Below are positions 23,842 to 35,109 of a stretch of 64,000 nt of DNA, piece by piece. The notes under the pieces were generated by a model that saw only the letters and a list, made by a program, of their open reading frames with translations, was not told the DNA's origin and made no database searches. Made by a program: the position numbers and the translations under genes. Positions within the stretch are counted from its first letter, which is position 1. Each line of letters opens with the position of its first letter. Origin of the DNA: Letharia columbiana (taxonomy: Eukaryota; Ascomycota; Lecanoromycetes; Lecanorales; Parmeliaceae); NCBI RefSeq assembly GCF_014066305.1, contig NW_023501073.1:1-64000 (forward strand), read 5' to 3'.

Positions 23842-25471
23842 CTACCGCCCAGGGAATCGACCCCTTTCCCAGTATCGCAACGGCAAATAAGAGATAAGCG
23901 TAAACGCAAAAGCCAACTGATTCCCAATATCTCCGCCAGTCTCTCCAATCATGGCAGCGATTACACCAATGTACCAGGTCTGCACCATGCCCAGAATGCA
24001 TCCAACGATGCCTAACAAGAAGGCAATCAAGCCTGCAATTCCGATCGGCATCTTCGACTCCGTGTTCCAGACCTCGAGATTATAATTCTCAAGACTGCCC
24101 TTGCGGAAAATGTAGTGCTCGGTGAAAAGTATGACGAAGAATGCTGTATTCCAGTAACCCAGAAGTGACAGGAAGTTTTGAAGAACAGCGAGGAGGTGAT
24201 TGCGGCCAGCGACTCCGAGGAGCAGAATGCCAACGAAGATTATGAGAGTCCAGAAAGCGCGTGGGACTACCTGCAGCGGTCTTGCAAAGAGCTGGATAGA
24301 CAAAGCAGCGGAGTAGATGGCTATGCAGTTGATGCCAATACCAGAAAGGACCAGCACCACAAGCAAGAACTTGGCGAAGCCCCTGGGAAACAGGATCGTC
24401 TGAATCAAGTATCCGAGTCCATCGTCGTATGCATTCGTCCACTCGGTATTTACTCCCATTGTAGACCCAACACAGCAGCCCATGACCATACCGATACAGG
24501 TAGGAATGGTAATGCCCATGCTCGTGAGGAGGAAGACCTTCGTCTTGGATGTGTTGACAGGGTAATGCACATAATAGTCCGACACAATCGAAGACCATGA
24601 GGAGCTCGAGCCATAGACGATAGCAAGTAGAGTCATCACCGTACCTGAGAGCGTTTGTCCTTCTAGGGCCGAAGGCGTTTTGACGTCTGCGAAACTGGCG
24701 GCTTCGCCGTACATGATCATGAAAATGACGAAGAAGATCGCCCATGCCCATGACTCATACCAAAGGACGGCTCGAAGTCCGATGAAGCTGAAGATCAGAC
24801 CAAGGATTGCAACGATTATGACGCCCAGGACGAGTGAGACCCTACCATCGGAGACGGCGGAGAGAGCGAGACCCCCAGTGATGCTGCCAACAGAGGACCA
24901 TCCCAACTGCTCGACGACATTAAGAGCAGCGATGATCTTGGAAGGCCACCAGCCGAAGCTGTAGCGTGCGATGGCAACTTGACGGAGACCAGTCCCGGGA
25001 CCGAGTGTTGCGCACCAACCCTGTGAGCAGCATACAGTCAGATCACCTGGGCTCGCGTAGATCTTCAGCGTAGCTGGGGTTCCTCACCGTAACCATGCTA
25101 CCAAGCAACGTCCCAAATATCACTGTCAAGATGCTCTGTTTCAAGTCCAGCCCAAACTCCCACCCCAAGAACCCTGTAGCAAAGCAGCTCAAATTCATCG
25201 TCCCACTCGCCCACATCAGCGCCATAATAGCCTGATGGGGAGGGTTGCGTTCCTCTGGCAGTATTCTCGCGGGGCCATTTTTTTCTACACCAAGCTTATC
25301 GTCTAAGAGGGCTTCATAATGGCGCAGTCGAGCGAGGATACCGCTGGGAGGTGGAGGAGGGGCGGTGTCGAATTCTGCACTTTCGGTTTCCGAGGGAACA
25401 AAGTCGGAGGGGGTGGAGGAAATAACAGTCGTTTTTCCGCCTTTCTCGTCTGCAAATTCGTGTGAAGCCAT
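23842..25471 (-). CDS. NCS1 family purine-cytosine/nucleobase or vitamin permease
   Basis: Two exons, 25,471-25,088 and 25,020-23,842, separated by a 67-bp GT-AG intron, encode 520 residues, the normal size for nucleobase:cation symporter-1 proteins (Fcy2, Tpn1 and relatives). The N-terminal 75 residues are a hydrophilic Ser/Glu/Pro-rich cytoplasmic tail. The LGVEKNGPARILPEERNP motif then precedes helix 1. The junction gives ATLGPGTGLRQVAIARYSFGWWPSKIIA, matching the conserved GLRQ-RYSFG-AK segment of the family, followed by GWSSVGSITGG. About 12 hydrophobic helices follow. Expected location is the plasma membrane. The substrate (cytosine/purines, pyridoxine, thiamine or other) cannot be read from sequence. 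It is divergently transcribed from the PSD-like enzyme at 25,874 across 402 bp. Confidence 0.85.
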
Positions 25472-25873
25472 GCTTGTGGATGGACGTTGCTGCGGGGCCA
25501 ATTTTGTATTCGAGGACTCGAGGACTGGACATGATGATATACATGTCAGATATCATCATCCGGCCCTCGCCTGCGTATCGTGCGGGCGACTGCATATTCA
25601 CAGGCTCTAGAACGAAGGAGCGTCCGAGGTCGCGGGGATCCCGACCACTTCAGGCAGGTCGTGCAAAAATGTTGCAGGTCTCCAGGTTTCTTATCGCTTG
25701 CACCGTACTCAATCTTGAATTGCCGTATTTCCTACGGTGGACGGGATCTACTAGACAGATAGTGCGGGGTTTCTGCCAAGGTTTTTCTTTGTGCCTGCCA
25801 AGTCTTCATCCCCCCACGTCCTTCAAAATTGAAACAACCAGACAGACCACAGCTTCGATTGCTGCTATCCATA
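25472..25873. promoter_or_regulatory. Shared divergent promoter region of permease and PSD-like gene
   Basis: 402 bp separate the two start codons (25,471 minus and 25,874 plus). The region must hold both promoters, suggesting possible co-regulation. No certain transcription-factor site was identified by eye. Confidence 0.5.
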
Positions 25874-27001
25874 ATGTCAGAAACCCAAGAAGGCTTCGAT
25901 GCCAGTGCAAAGGCACTCAACAGCCTTACCACCGCCGCCGAAAACCATCCCAATACCCCAGTTACCCATCTACATCGCCCCGCAAACCATGAATCCGCCC
26001 ACACATGGCTCGGCAAGATTCTACCTGCCTCAACCCTCGACAATTTGGAGACCCGATTCCATATGGGTAACTATGTTATCGATAGACAGACTGGGGAGAA
26101 GAGCTTCGAAGCCATGAGTATCTACGTTCGTCTGGGCATGCACCTGCTCTACTACGGCTCGGAGCAAGAGAAAGCACTACACTGGCAGAGAACGCTCGAA
26201 CTCCTCAAAGAACAAAGTCTGAAGATGGGTCGGGAGTATGATACACCTGAAAGTAGGGCACACATTGAGCCATTCATCAAGAGCTTCGATCTACAAGACT
26301 CTCTCGTGGAGATGGTGCAGCCGGATCCCACCAAGTATGCGACTTTCAACGACTTCTTCGCCCGTGAGATCAAGGAGTCCGCACGACCGATTGCTGAGCC
26401 AGAAGACGAGTTTGTGACTTCGAGCCCTGCCGATTGCAGATTGACCGCTTACCCGACCATTGATCTCGCCACAGAGTACTGGATCAAAGGGCGAGGCTTC
26501 ACAATTTCAAGGCTGCTGGGGGACCCAGCCTTGGCAAACCGATTTGATGGAGGGTCCATCGTCATCGCTCGCCTGGCTCCTCAGGACTACCATCGCTGGC
26601 ACGCACCGGTCTCTGGGACAGTGGAGTCCATCAAGGATATCCCCGGCGCCTACTACACCGTCAATCCGCAAGCCATCAATGAGCCTGGTACATTGGACGT
26701 CTTCTGCGAGAATAAGAGGTCCGTGATGCTTCTCAAGAGGTCTTCTACTGGATCTCCAATCGCGATCATAGCCGTTGGTGCTATGCTCGTGGGAACGATC
26801 AAGTACAACGAGGGTGTTGAGTTCGGTGCAAATGTCAGGAGAGGGCAGTGCTTGGGTGCCTTCTACTACGGAGGGAGTACCGTAATTGTGCTTTACCCCA
26901 AGGGTGAGGTGGTGCTTGACGAGGATCTCGTGGGAAACTCTACAAACGACAAGTGTGAGACAATCATGAAGGTAGGTTGGCGCACCGGAACGGCGCCATG
27001 A
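25874..27001 (+). CDS. Phosphatidylserine-decarboxylase-like pyruvoyl enzyme
   Basis: Single exon, 375 residues from ATG 25,874. It belongs to the PS decarboxylase family, made as a proenzyme that cleaves itself at a Gly-Ser bond to create a pyruvoyl group. Seen motifs are FNDFFAREIK (about residue 160), the SSPADCRLT segment, DYHRWHAPVSGTV with the His pair (about 240), and the cleavage motif GGST at about residues 333-336, leaving an alpha subunit of about 40 residues. There is no mitochondrial presequence, transmembrane anchor or C2 domain as in the housekeeping Psd1/Psd2 enzymes. This soluble layout is shared with non-canonical members such as the tryptophan decarboxylase PsiD of Psilocybe. 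The substrate could therefore be an amino acid rather than a phospholipid (inference). The neighbouring permease suggests a transport-plus-enzyme pair. Confidence 0.8.
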   Translation: MSETQEGFDASAKALNSLTTAAENHPNTPVTHLHRPANHESAHTWLGKILPASTLDNLETRFHMGNYVIDRQTGEKSFEAMSIYVRLGMHLLYYGSEQEKALHWQRTLELLKEQSLKMGREYDTPESRAHIEPFIKSFDLQDSLVEMVQPDPTKYATFNDFFAREIKESARPIAEPEDEFVTSSPADCRLTAYPTIDLATEYWIKGRGFTISRLLGDPALANRFDGGSIVIARLAPQDYHRWHAPVSGTVESIKDIPGAYYTVNPQAINEPGTLDVFCENKRSVMLLKRSSTGSPIAIIAVGAMLVGTIKYNEGVEFGANVRRGQCLGAFYYGGSTVIVLYPKGEVVLDEDLVGNSTNDKCETIMKVGWRTGTAP

Positions 27002-28174
27002 TACAACTAGGAACGGCCCAATTCGAGCTTCGGAAGTTGAAAATTTCCAGCACATTCAGCAAAGATAGATAGGCCACAAGTCTTGACTATCAGTTCCCAT
27101 CTTTCCACCGTCTTATAATGCTGTCTCGGATGGTAGGACAGTTGTCGTTCTCATTGGCGGCATCATTCGTCTCTATCTTTTCTCGCTGCATTTACCGAAT
27201 CCGTTACTTTAGATGTTTTCGATTCGATGCTAGTATTTTCTTTTTTATGAAGAGAGGCTACTCGATGCCAATACCGTCGCTCGTGCGGCAACTGCTTCAC
27301 TAATATCTACTGTTGTATTGGGAAACTATTGGTCGACAGAGAAGATCTTCAAGACCTCATCTCTTGCGTGTACGCGCAGTAATTTCTGCCAGGGTCAATG
27401 CCAACACTGAATCTTCCAGTCGACCCTTCATGCAAATTGAACGTTTCTTATGTCGATTGCGGAAGAACATGAACAATTTCCTGTCATCGAGCAAAATCCT
27501 ACAAGTACATCTTCAAAATAGGCACGTCAGTCAATCTTTCTATTCAGGTTTCAGACCCATTAGAGTCATCTCTATCAATTCTAAATATTCCTACATACAT
27601 CAAGTGGTGAAGTGGTGAAATGGTAAACCAATTGAATCATATCGTCTAGAAATATACGTATTCCATTTGCCGTGCACCCTCAGTCTGTCCATTTTGCAAC
27701 CGCCAGTTGCGCTTCGTCTCCTTCTAACAGTACGATCATTTCACCTTCCCGACACATCGATCTCCGTCGAATTGTTAAACCGACATCCGGGCTATCGCTG
27801 AGTCTTCAAAACTGCAAGTGTACCGTGATAGATCCTGCTTGACGGCCTAGATGACGGGAAGAGTTGAATCCCGGAATAGACATCATACTTTTGAAGCCCT
27901 ACAATGATCCTGCATGCACAATGATGCAGCATCCGAGGAAGGCTACGAAGTGGATTGTATTTTAGTGTATCGCAGAAAACTTCCACCTTCCTTCCCCATC
28001 AACTTCACCGCCACGGTCTGACTGCTGTTAACAAACGAGTCCTCGTGTTCCAATCACTCTTCCTTTGATCAGATCCGTCTTCATAACACCTCACTGACGA
28101 CTGCACGAACACACGGTCAAGTCGTCAGAGCTGCAGCCTCTAGACGCCAGGTCTCCGAGCTCAGTCGTCCAGCC
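27002..28174. other. Intergenic, no gene recognised
   Basis: About 1.2 kb with only short anonymous frames (27,118-27,303; 27,313-27,618; minus 27,792-27,986). The segment from 28,000 on looks like the old promoter of the decayed gene that follows. Confidence 0.55.
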
Positions 28175-28930
28175 ATGGCAACCAAAGCCGAATCATTTCC
28201 TCGACTCTTTGATGCTGTCAAAGCCAAATTCCCCTCGTCACTGGGACCCGACAGATGGCACCTCGTCGCCGTAAAGACTCTGCTCTTCCCCGCACCAGCC
28301 TCTGTTCTGCAAGCACCCTAATCAATGACTTCATCTCCAGGCATCCGCCCTCATCACTTACCTCCGACCCCTCAAATCTGGCTACCTCTGGAATTATCTG
28401 ACCAGCCAGCCAGACTGTCAAACATTAGAGCAGCGACGAGCTCTCAACAAGCGCCTACGCGAGTTTTTCGTGAAACAATGGGTTACAATCGGTGTGCCCA
28501 AGGCTGCTGTTGCGCTGTTCTCGTTGATCAAAAAGGGAAGCCTGGGAACGCTGATCTGGGCATACGAAACATACCAATTCAATTCCGATGCTCTGGGACT
28601 TGGCCAGCTGTCCAACACGTCTCTTTGCAGAAGCCCCCTATCACAAAGTGTCTGCATCCACAGGAATCTCATACTGACGAGAACGAACACAGATCACAAG
28701 CAGCCCTCGCTCCCGCCAAACGCGCGTGCGACACCGAATTTCTCCGCCACCTCTACACCGAGGAGCAAAAGGCCACTATGTAGAGCAGCAGTGGTGCAGA
28801 CTTTGAATGGGTGACGAAGGACGTTCGTATATGGTGTTCTACGTGGACGACGCCGTTTTAGGCACCGTCGCCACGAGCTGATCACTTACATCGCAATTCT
28901 GTCATCGAGGGGAGCAGTCGATTCCACAAG
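28175..28930 (+). pseudogene. Decayed carboxymuconolactone-decarboxylase-like (AhpD-fold) gene
   Basis: Successive pieces in different plus frames follow the order of a fungal carboxymuconolactone-decarboxylase-like protein of about 230-260 residues. They are FPRLFDAVKAKFPSSLGPDRWHLVAV from ATG 28,175, then LWNYLTSQPDCQTLEQRRALNKRLRE (about 28,375), VKQWVTIGVPKAAVALFSLIKKG (28,470), and DTEFLRHLYTEEQK followed by an in-frame TAG near 28,782. GADFEWVTKDV comes next (about 28,797), and finally an ELITYIAILSSRG block near 28,880 in a shifted frame. Several frame changes and an internal stop make a working product unlikely. These proteins share the alkylhydroperoxidase D fold and are often found with aromatic catabolism or secondary metabolism. 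The exact role here is unknown. Confidence 0.6.
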
Positions 28931-30383
28931 CTAATTCTGACTAGTTTCTGAGATTCATGATTGAAAAACACTGACCGAATTCGCCTGAATTGTACCTTGT
29001 AGTTAAAGACCGCTTCAGATCCTCGAATCCGCGCCGTCCTTGAGACCACTCCCAGCATTGCTATTACATTTCAATAAGATGATTTCCTCAAAACAGCTGA
29101 CAGCATACTCTTCACACCTACATACAACCTGAATACTGGACTGTACCCAACCTGCCGGGCTCAAGCATGGACTCGTGTATTACAGCGGGTCTGAGCTCTT
29201 GCACGCCGAACGCACTGACCGTCTCGCCTAAGCGCTTGTCTGGCCAAAGCGGAGCACATAGCCCGAAACTCCATGCATCATGCGTACACCAAGTGATGGC
29301 CAGAGGGAGGCAGTCATACCGGTGGAGTTCGCACATGCGCGGGTGACGATAAGGGTGGAGTCTACCGTAGGCAGTAGAAATCATATACCCATTTTACGAG
29401 TATTGCCAATTTACCATAGGGTTCACTATGCACCTGCAAGTGCGCGAATGGTGCCGACAGACTGGCAGTCCTCGGGGTGCCGATTTAGGGTGATGCAGTC
29501 GATTGATCGACCTCGTGCAGGTTCCATGGAGCGTGAGATGGAAGAGTTCTGGTTTTGGGTGCATGAACGCCGGGATGGAGCGTGCGAAAGGTGCATTGAT
29601 AAAGTATTCGATGAGGCGGGAAGTGAGAAGAAAACCAAGCGAACAGTGCATGGGTAGGTTTTGTAGCTTTGATCCTTCACCCTTTGTACCCGTAGCCAGC
29701 CCCATTTTCCAAAAGGCCTCGCAACAGAGTCTGGGACCAAGGCAGAAGAGTAATTTGTAACAGTACGTACTAACTTCGACGGTAAGCCATGGAGCCGACC
29801 AGGACCTACCAACGAGCTTCCTTGCAGAATAGGAATGGTTGTGTACGATCTTGTCGGCAGAACAGGACATGAGTAGGTAGGCTGACAGGCACCATCAGTG
29901 ACAGTTGATGTCTGCAGAAGGCAATAGCCAGTCCGAAGCTCGAAGCAGGCCCAAGGCTACTAATTCGATCTGTTGATAGAAGGATCCCCAGCATCCTCCC
30001 AGCGAGCTGTCGGATCAACCACTTGTTCAGTGGGGTATCAGAGATGGCCCAGGAGAGTCCTGAGATCGAAGAGTTTGTGCAAAGTACTGATTTCTGACAG
30101 ATCGGACGGTGAGTGTTAGTGCTTTGAGCAAAGCTACCCTCTATTTGTAAGCGGGCTAGGAGGAAGACACCTTGCATACTTGCGAGGATGTATGTAGCGT
30201 GCTTGCAAAATGCGCGAAATCCGCCTGTTTCGCCATTGCCCCCAGCAGTCCCAATGCTGCGGTACACCCGTACGCGTTGTGTCGCTATAGACCTACAGCC
30301 CATGCATACCATCATTTCGTCATGACATCGTTAAACATGTATCCGTGTACATCAGAAGCGTGGCCAGTAGCCCCTTCACATTC
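28931..30383. other. Intergenic, no supported gene
   Basis: About 1.45 kb. Overlapping frames on both strands (29,280-29,657 plus; 29,394-29,870 and 29,806-30,315 minus) are long only because GC-richer DNA has few stops, and none resembles a family. No repeats were seen. Confidence 0.5.
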
Positions 30384-30932
30384 TCACCTCAGCCTCCTCA
30401 CGACCTCCCCCGTTGTCAGCACCTCTCCGAACGCGAACCCGAAGCCCCTCAGCCCCGCCTCATGCTGCGTCTCATTCGCGCTCCCACACGCATCCTTGAC
30501 GAGCCAAGTCTCAAAGCCCCTGTCGAACGCGCTCCTCGCCGACGTATCGACGCAGCAATCCGTCATGACGCCACACAACACCACCCTCTCGATCCCACCC
30601 CGTTCCAACCTCGCGCCGAGATCCGTGCCGACGAACGCATCGTAGGTGTCCTTGGCCACGACATCGTGATCCTTTGCTACGTGCGCGATCTCCGGCAGCA
30701 GCCGCCAGTCCTTGCTGCCCGTGGCGATTGAGCCGTTGGGGCCCCATCTGCGGACGAGTTGGTTCTTGTAGGGCGGGGTGAGCTGCTGCTTGGAGTGGCC
30801 GTGCTGGGTGAAGAGGAGGGGGAGGTGGGAGGATTGGAAGTGGGCGCAGAGGGTGAGGATGTTGGGGAGGGCGGTGGCGGTCATGTCGAGGAAGAAGTGT
30901 TGCATGTCGATGACGAGGAGGGCTGTGGCCAT
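30384..30932 (-). CDS. Isochorismatase-like cysteine hydrolase
   Basis: Single exon of 182 residues from ATG 30,932, the usual size of the family. The catalytic triad can be placed: Asp9 in LLVIDMQHFF, Lys94 in VVAKDTYDAF, and Cys127 in GVMTDCCVDTSARSAFDRG. The cis-peptide turn before the active-site loop is also typical (CGVMT). These small cytosolic enzymes hydrolyse diverse substrates, including isochorismate, nicotinamide, ureidoacrylate and N-carbamoyl compounds, and some fungal members act on plant salicylate precursors. The substrate cannot be told from sequence. No signal peptide is present, so a secreted effector role is not supported. Confidence 0.85.
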   Translation of the reverse strand: MATALLVIDMQHFFLDMTATALPNILTLCAHFQSSHLPLLFTQHGHSKQQLTPPYKNQLVRRWGPNGSIATGSKDWRLLPEIAHVAKDHDVVAKDTYDAFVGTDLGARLERGGIERVVLCGVMTDCCVDTSARSAFDRGFETWLVKDACGSANETQHEAGLRGFGFAFGEVLTTGEVVRRLR

Positions 30933-31965
30933 GATGACTGGGAGTGGCTTGGTAGGTGGATTGGCAAGCTCGAGAAAAGGAAAGGAGGAGAACGAGGCGG
31001 AGGTGTAACAGTTTGGAGCAAAAGAATGAATGCCGAGAGAACTGCCGCCTAAGCGCTCTCCGCTCTCGACACTTAAAAGTACCTACAGAGTACTGATACA
31101 GCGTATGGGCAAATTGAAATGCCATCCCACTTCTCGATAAACAACATCACGATTGCAGTTCAATCCCTAACTAATAAAACTTCCTCCTCCTATTATCCAC
31201 CATGTGACCATACCAATCCCAATCCTCCCAACTTCCGCCGTCCCCCCCATCCGTGGGGGCCCCGCTCGCGGACCCATCGGCAGCGTCGCACAAATTGCCA
31301 TACATAGCCCCCGAACCAATATGCAGATGCCGTTCTTGCATGTAGATATGTCACTTTCCAATCCTGACCATCGGATTCAAAATACCTATTCTACGCATTA
31401 CGTGCCTACTTCATGCGACGAGCGTACGCACGGTCAGCGCTCAGTGCTATCCCATCACTCCGAGTCTCCGGGCCAAGAAGTCTTAGCAGCCGCACCTCTC
31501 TTCCGAACTAATCAATTCTATTGACAGGACCACGGGAACGGGGAGGTGCCAATGATGCACGAAGTAGAAGCCTAGTTTATTTTACGTTTTTGAAGCGGTA
31601 AAGGGCAGGAGAAGGTCTGGGGGGGGGCGGAAGAAAAGGATAGAGAGAGTAGCTTACGATATTAGCGTATTCAAAACCTATCGGACTTGGGAGATGGTTC
31701 GGAATGAGAGAAAGAGGCTTATGCCATGAACGAATATTGAAGGAGAATTTCAGCCGGCGGGGTTGAAGTGGTTTAAGGGACTGATCGCCGCACTCAGTAG
31801 AGTGGAGTAGAGTAGAGTAATGGCATGAACAATCACAGCTCCCCGAAAGAACGCACCCTTCAAGCGCACATCTCTGATGACAAGCAAGAACCCATCTTCG
31901 CAGCATGGCAACACAGTCTCAACAGAGAAGCCGCCACCCATTCATCATCATTTTCAACATCAACA
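30933..31965. other. Intergenic, no gene recognised
   Basis: About 1 kb. It includes a G run near 31,618-31,628 and promoter-like sequence upstream of the hydrolase. Short frames at 31,119-31,524 on both strands are anonymous. Confidence 0.55.
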
Positions 31966-32625
31966 TCAGACATGGACATGCGAGGACCCAAACCCAGCGC
32001 CCGGCATGCCAAACCCTCGCATAGCCCGACTCATCTCTCGCTGGGAAAAGACCTTGTCCTTATCATTCGTCTTATAGAACTGCACCGCCTTGACCAACTC
32101 CATCTTTTCGAACTCCTCCGCGTACTCGGAACCCACAGGACCCGACCTAACTATGCCAATGTCCCCGTAGACTTTTTTCTGGTGGCATATCAGTCCGGCG
32201 GCTTCGTTGGCCGGCAAGCCCGACTTAGTGTTGAAAGCGCGTGCATCGCCGTAGACGTAATAATACCACTTATCGGAGCCAGTATGGTCATAGAACTTGC
32301 CAGCTTCGATAGAGTGTTTCCAGCCGAGATGTCGTTCGAGCTGTCGCTTTTCTGCGACCTCGTTGCCAAGATTAGAAAGATTGAAGGGCTCGATCTGGTT
32401 GGCGATGTTGTCGAGGACGGGCGCGTCTGGGTTTTGAGGCGTGGCGCGGAGGATATAGCAATTGGCTTTTGGGGCGCTGGATTGGCTGTTTGCTTTACAG
32501 GCCCCTTTGTGGGCGCCCCAGTGGATCTTTTGACAGTCCTGGCTGCAATAGTTGGCGCTCTTGCATCGGCCACATTTGCGAGAGCCTGGTTCCGAACAGG
32601 AGGGGTTGGAGCAGATCTCGGCCAT
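31966..32625 (-). CDS. MYND-type zinc-finger protein
   Basis: From the ATG at 32,625 the protein is 219 residues and opens directly with a MYND finger: CSNPSCSEPGSRKCGRC, then ANYCSQDCQ, then HWGAHKGAC, giving the C6HC zinc ligands within residues 4-43. The rest (LERHLGWKHSIEAGKFY, WYYYVYGDARAF) is a mixed alpha/beta domain of unknown role, ending in a Gly/Met-rich tail. The frame continues upstream to another ATG at 32,802, which would add 59 Ser/Thr-rich residues that look like a translated leader, so the later start is preferred. MYND domains bind proline-rich partners, often in transcriptional regulators. Confidence 0.75.
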   Translation of the reverse strand: MAEICSNPSCSEPGSRKCGRCKSANYCSQDCQKIHWGAHKGACKANSQSSAPKANCYILRATPQNPDAPVLDNIANQIEPFNLSNLGNEVAEKRQLERHLGWKHSIEAGKFYDHTGSDKWYYYVYGDARAFNTKSGLPANEAAGLICHQKKVYGDIGIVRSGPVGSEYAEEFEKMELVKAVQFYKTNDKDKVFSQREMSRAMRGFGMPGAGFGSSHVHV

Positions 32626-34462
32626 GATGGGAATTGAGAGGTATTGGACTGAAGTTATGATGATGGCACCTTGAGTTGAAGATTTGGTAAATGTGTGTCT
32701 TGTTGGTTGTGACGCGTTTGATAAGAGAGTGGCAGATGGTGACAATGTGTTGAAGGAAACTGGAAAGTGAATGGATTCTAGTCTTTGGAACAAATGCCTC
32801 ATAAAAGCAGTGTCAACAACGACATCGACATAAAAATAAAATAATCGGAATTTTCAGACAAATCTGTCCTGAGCTAGGACGGATATTTCTATCTTTCAAT
32901 CTGGTATTATGGTGGTGGTGCGAAAATACGCCCAAATATGCTGTAGGATCATCCGTGGGAAGTTAGCGAAGGCCACGCTAAATATGCAGGAAACTCAGTC
33001 TCGCTCGCCGTAATTCTATGAAGTCAAGCTTTCATGAAAAAAATCAAAAAATCGGGGTCTGCGAGATCCAACCCCGCAACATACAACAGCAGTGCTTGTC
33101 TTCTTTCACAGTAGAAGTGATGTAGGTCTTTCATGTGCCGTGGGATCGCAGAAGGAGGAATGGCATATTGGCGGGGTATACACCTGATCACTCTGTGCCG
33201 TGGTAGGTGGTCGAGCATCTGGTCGGACAGCGATATAGCATCCATTGGCATTGGTAACTTGAGGTTCGTTCAAGGAGCTTTTCAGGGGTTTTTCTTGGTT
33301 CCGGACGATGAGGCTTGGAAGTGACATAGGAGGGGGAGAAGGACATTGTCGTCACTGCTTTTGCTGAACATGGAGACCTATGGCAATGAATGACTGGCGA
33401 AGCATTTATGAGCCTTTGGTACGCCATGACGGTTCGCACCATACTGCAGGTAATCGCTCTATCGCAGCGGTGGGCAGACTACAGGCGAAGGCTGAGGCAT
33501 GAGTCCTTGATGGCCGCGGTTGAGAGGTCGATCAGCGAGGCTGATGCCGTCTTCTGTCATTCCCGCAGCGCCAGTGGCACAAAAATATACTGACGGATGG
33601 TTGAGTATGCTTCTACGGGAGATGGGATAGGATGCGTTATTCCTTGATTGTACAAATTGATGTATATGGGTTGGATGGATCAGATTCCATTGAAAGTGGT
33701 AGGTATCCGAAGTTTCCGAAGTTTCCGAGCGATCTTAGCAACATATCTCCGGCTCAGGAAATGTAAACAAGTCCAAGCAAAGACTCAAAACCACCACCCC
33801 CGTTCCGCACAACTTATCACTACCTTGAATCACCTGGTTAGATCATGGTGTCCGGTACTCCGGTTCGTGCTAATGGCCATCTGCAGCATGTGACGGAGGC
33901 AATTCGTTTCGCATCTCTTATACATCTCTTATACATCATTCATATGCACGTTTACGTGTTCAAGTGTTCACTGTAACTAAGTGACATTCATGGGGGCATG
34001 GGCTCTCTACCGCCCTGGGATCATGGCCAGACTCGAGTCCCTGGGTAGGTACCCTTCGGACTAAGTAAACGGGCGGGCAAACCCCCGAGTCTTCGTCCTT
34101 TGCGCCCCTTTCATCTCCGGCTTGAGGTGGACTCATCCTACTGCGCCCATCAACGGCCCCAAAAACCCTCCACGACAAATTTAGCATAGCATCCTCAGGA
34201 AGCTCTGCCGCAAGCCCTTAACATCCCACTCATTCCCACCCTCAAAGCCAGCCTATTCCGGCTCCCTTCCTCGGCCAAACCTTGTCTCCTTTTCCTTGAT
34301 CGGAACACCCTGCCCAAACACACTCTCCCACTGCCTCCCTCCTCATCTCATCCTCCATCCTCAATCCGCTCATCCCTCGCCTACTGAAAGCCGACTCCGG
34401 ATTCCGATCGTTTCGCCCTCTCCGATGCCATACTGCTGCGCTGCATCTACATAACCCTGGAT

Positions 34463-34494
<32 letters not shown>

Positions 34495-35109
34495 AACCAG
34501 CAGCCGGTGATCATCCATCCACCTATCCACCTAGCCGCATAACCCTTCATTCATCTCGCTCTCCTTGCCCCCTACGCGGCGCCGCCGGATGAGGCTAGGT
34601 ACGCTGTTCCCTCACATGACGAGCGTTGATGGTGATTGGTGGGCAAACTGGCGTCGGAGGCAAGAGGCAAGCAAGGTGAAAAGATCTAAGCGGATGAGGA
34701 AGCCACTGAGATTGACGGATCTGTAGAAAGGGGAAGAGCGGGCGGAGGCGGGCGAAGAGAAAAGGCCATGATGGAGTTTGCGGGAACTAGTTCGCTGTTA
34801 TTACTCTATCATGCTATCATTGCCTATATATACATTGTCGTCATTCTTCACAGTTCATCTTCCTATGTTGCCCAATTTTCGATGGCTTCTTGTGACCTCT
34901 ACAACCACTGCTTGCCTCTTCTGTGCCGTTTACCTTCCCCCCGGCCCGTGCCATCAAACCCCATCATCGTGGATTTTCCTCATTCAGAATTTCCTGAAAA
35001 GGTTACTTGAATCTCCTGCAGGTTTTAGTGTGCAGCCGCTCGTTCGATTGTCTTTTCTATGTCTGCTGCTGCCAGAAGTTTTAGACTGTGCCAGTTTCTA
35101 TTGAGCCAC
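32626..35109. other. Long intergenic stretch with a CA microsatellite
   Basis: About 2.5 kb without a supported gene. Small tandem repeats occur at about 33,712-33,730 (GAAGTTTCC doubled) and 33,915-33,937 (TCTTATACATC doubled). A plus-strand hydrophobic frame at 34,778-35,104 has many Leu and Cys but no family resemblance. The rest is anonymous. Confidence 0.5.
34466..34491. repeat. (AC)n microsatellite
   Basis: About 13 uninterrupted AC dinucleotide units. A simple length-variable marker in intergenic DNA. Confidence 0.95.

Noticed and set aside
29280..30315. Overlapping 125- to 169-residue frames on both strands
   Set aside because: No family resemblance, no intron structure, and composition-driven absence of stops.
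31825..32637. 270-residue plus-strand frame
   Set aside because: Antisense shadow of the MYND gene, whose zinc ligands and order prove the minus strand.
32625..32802. N-terminal extension of the MYND gene from the upstream ATG
   Set aside because: The added 59 residues are Ser/Thr-rich leader-like sequence with no domain; the start at the zinc finger is preferred.
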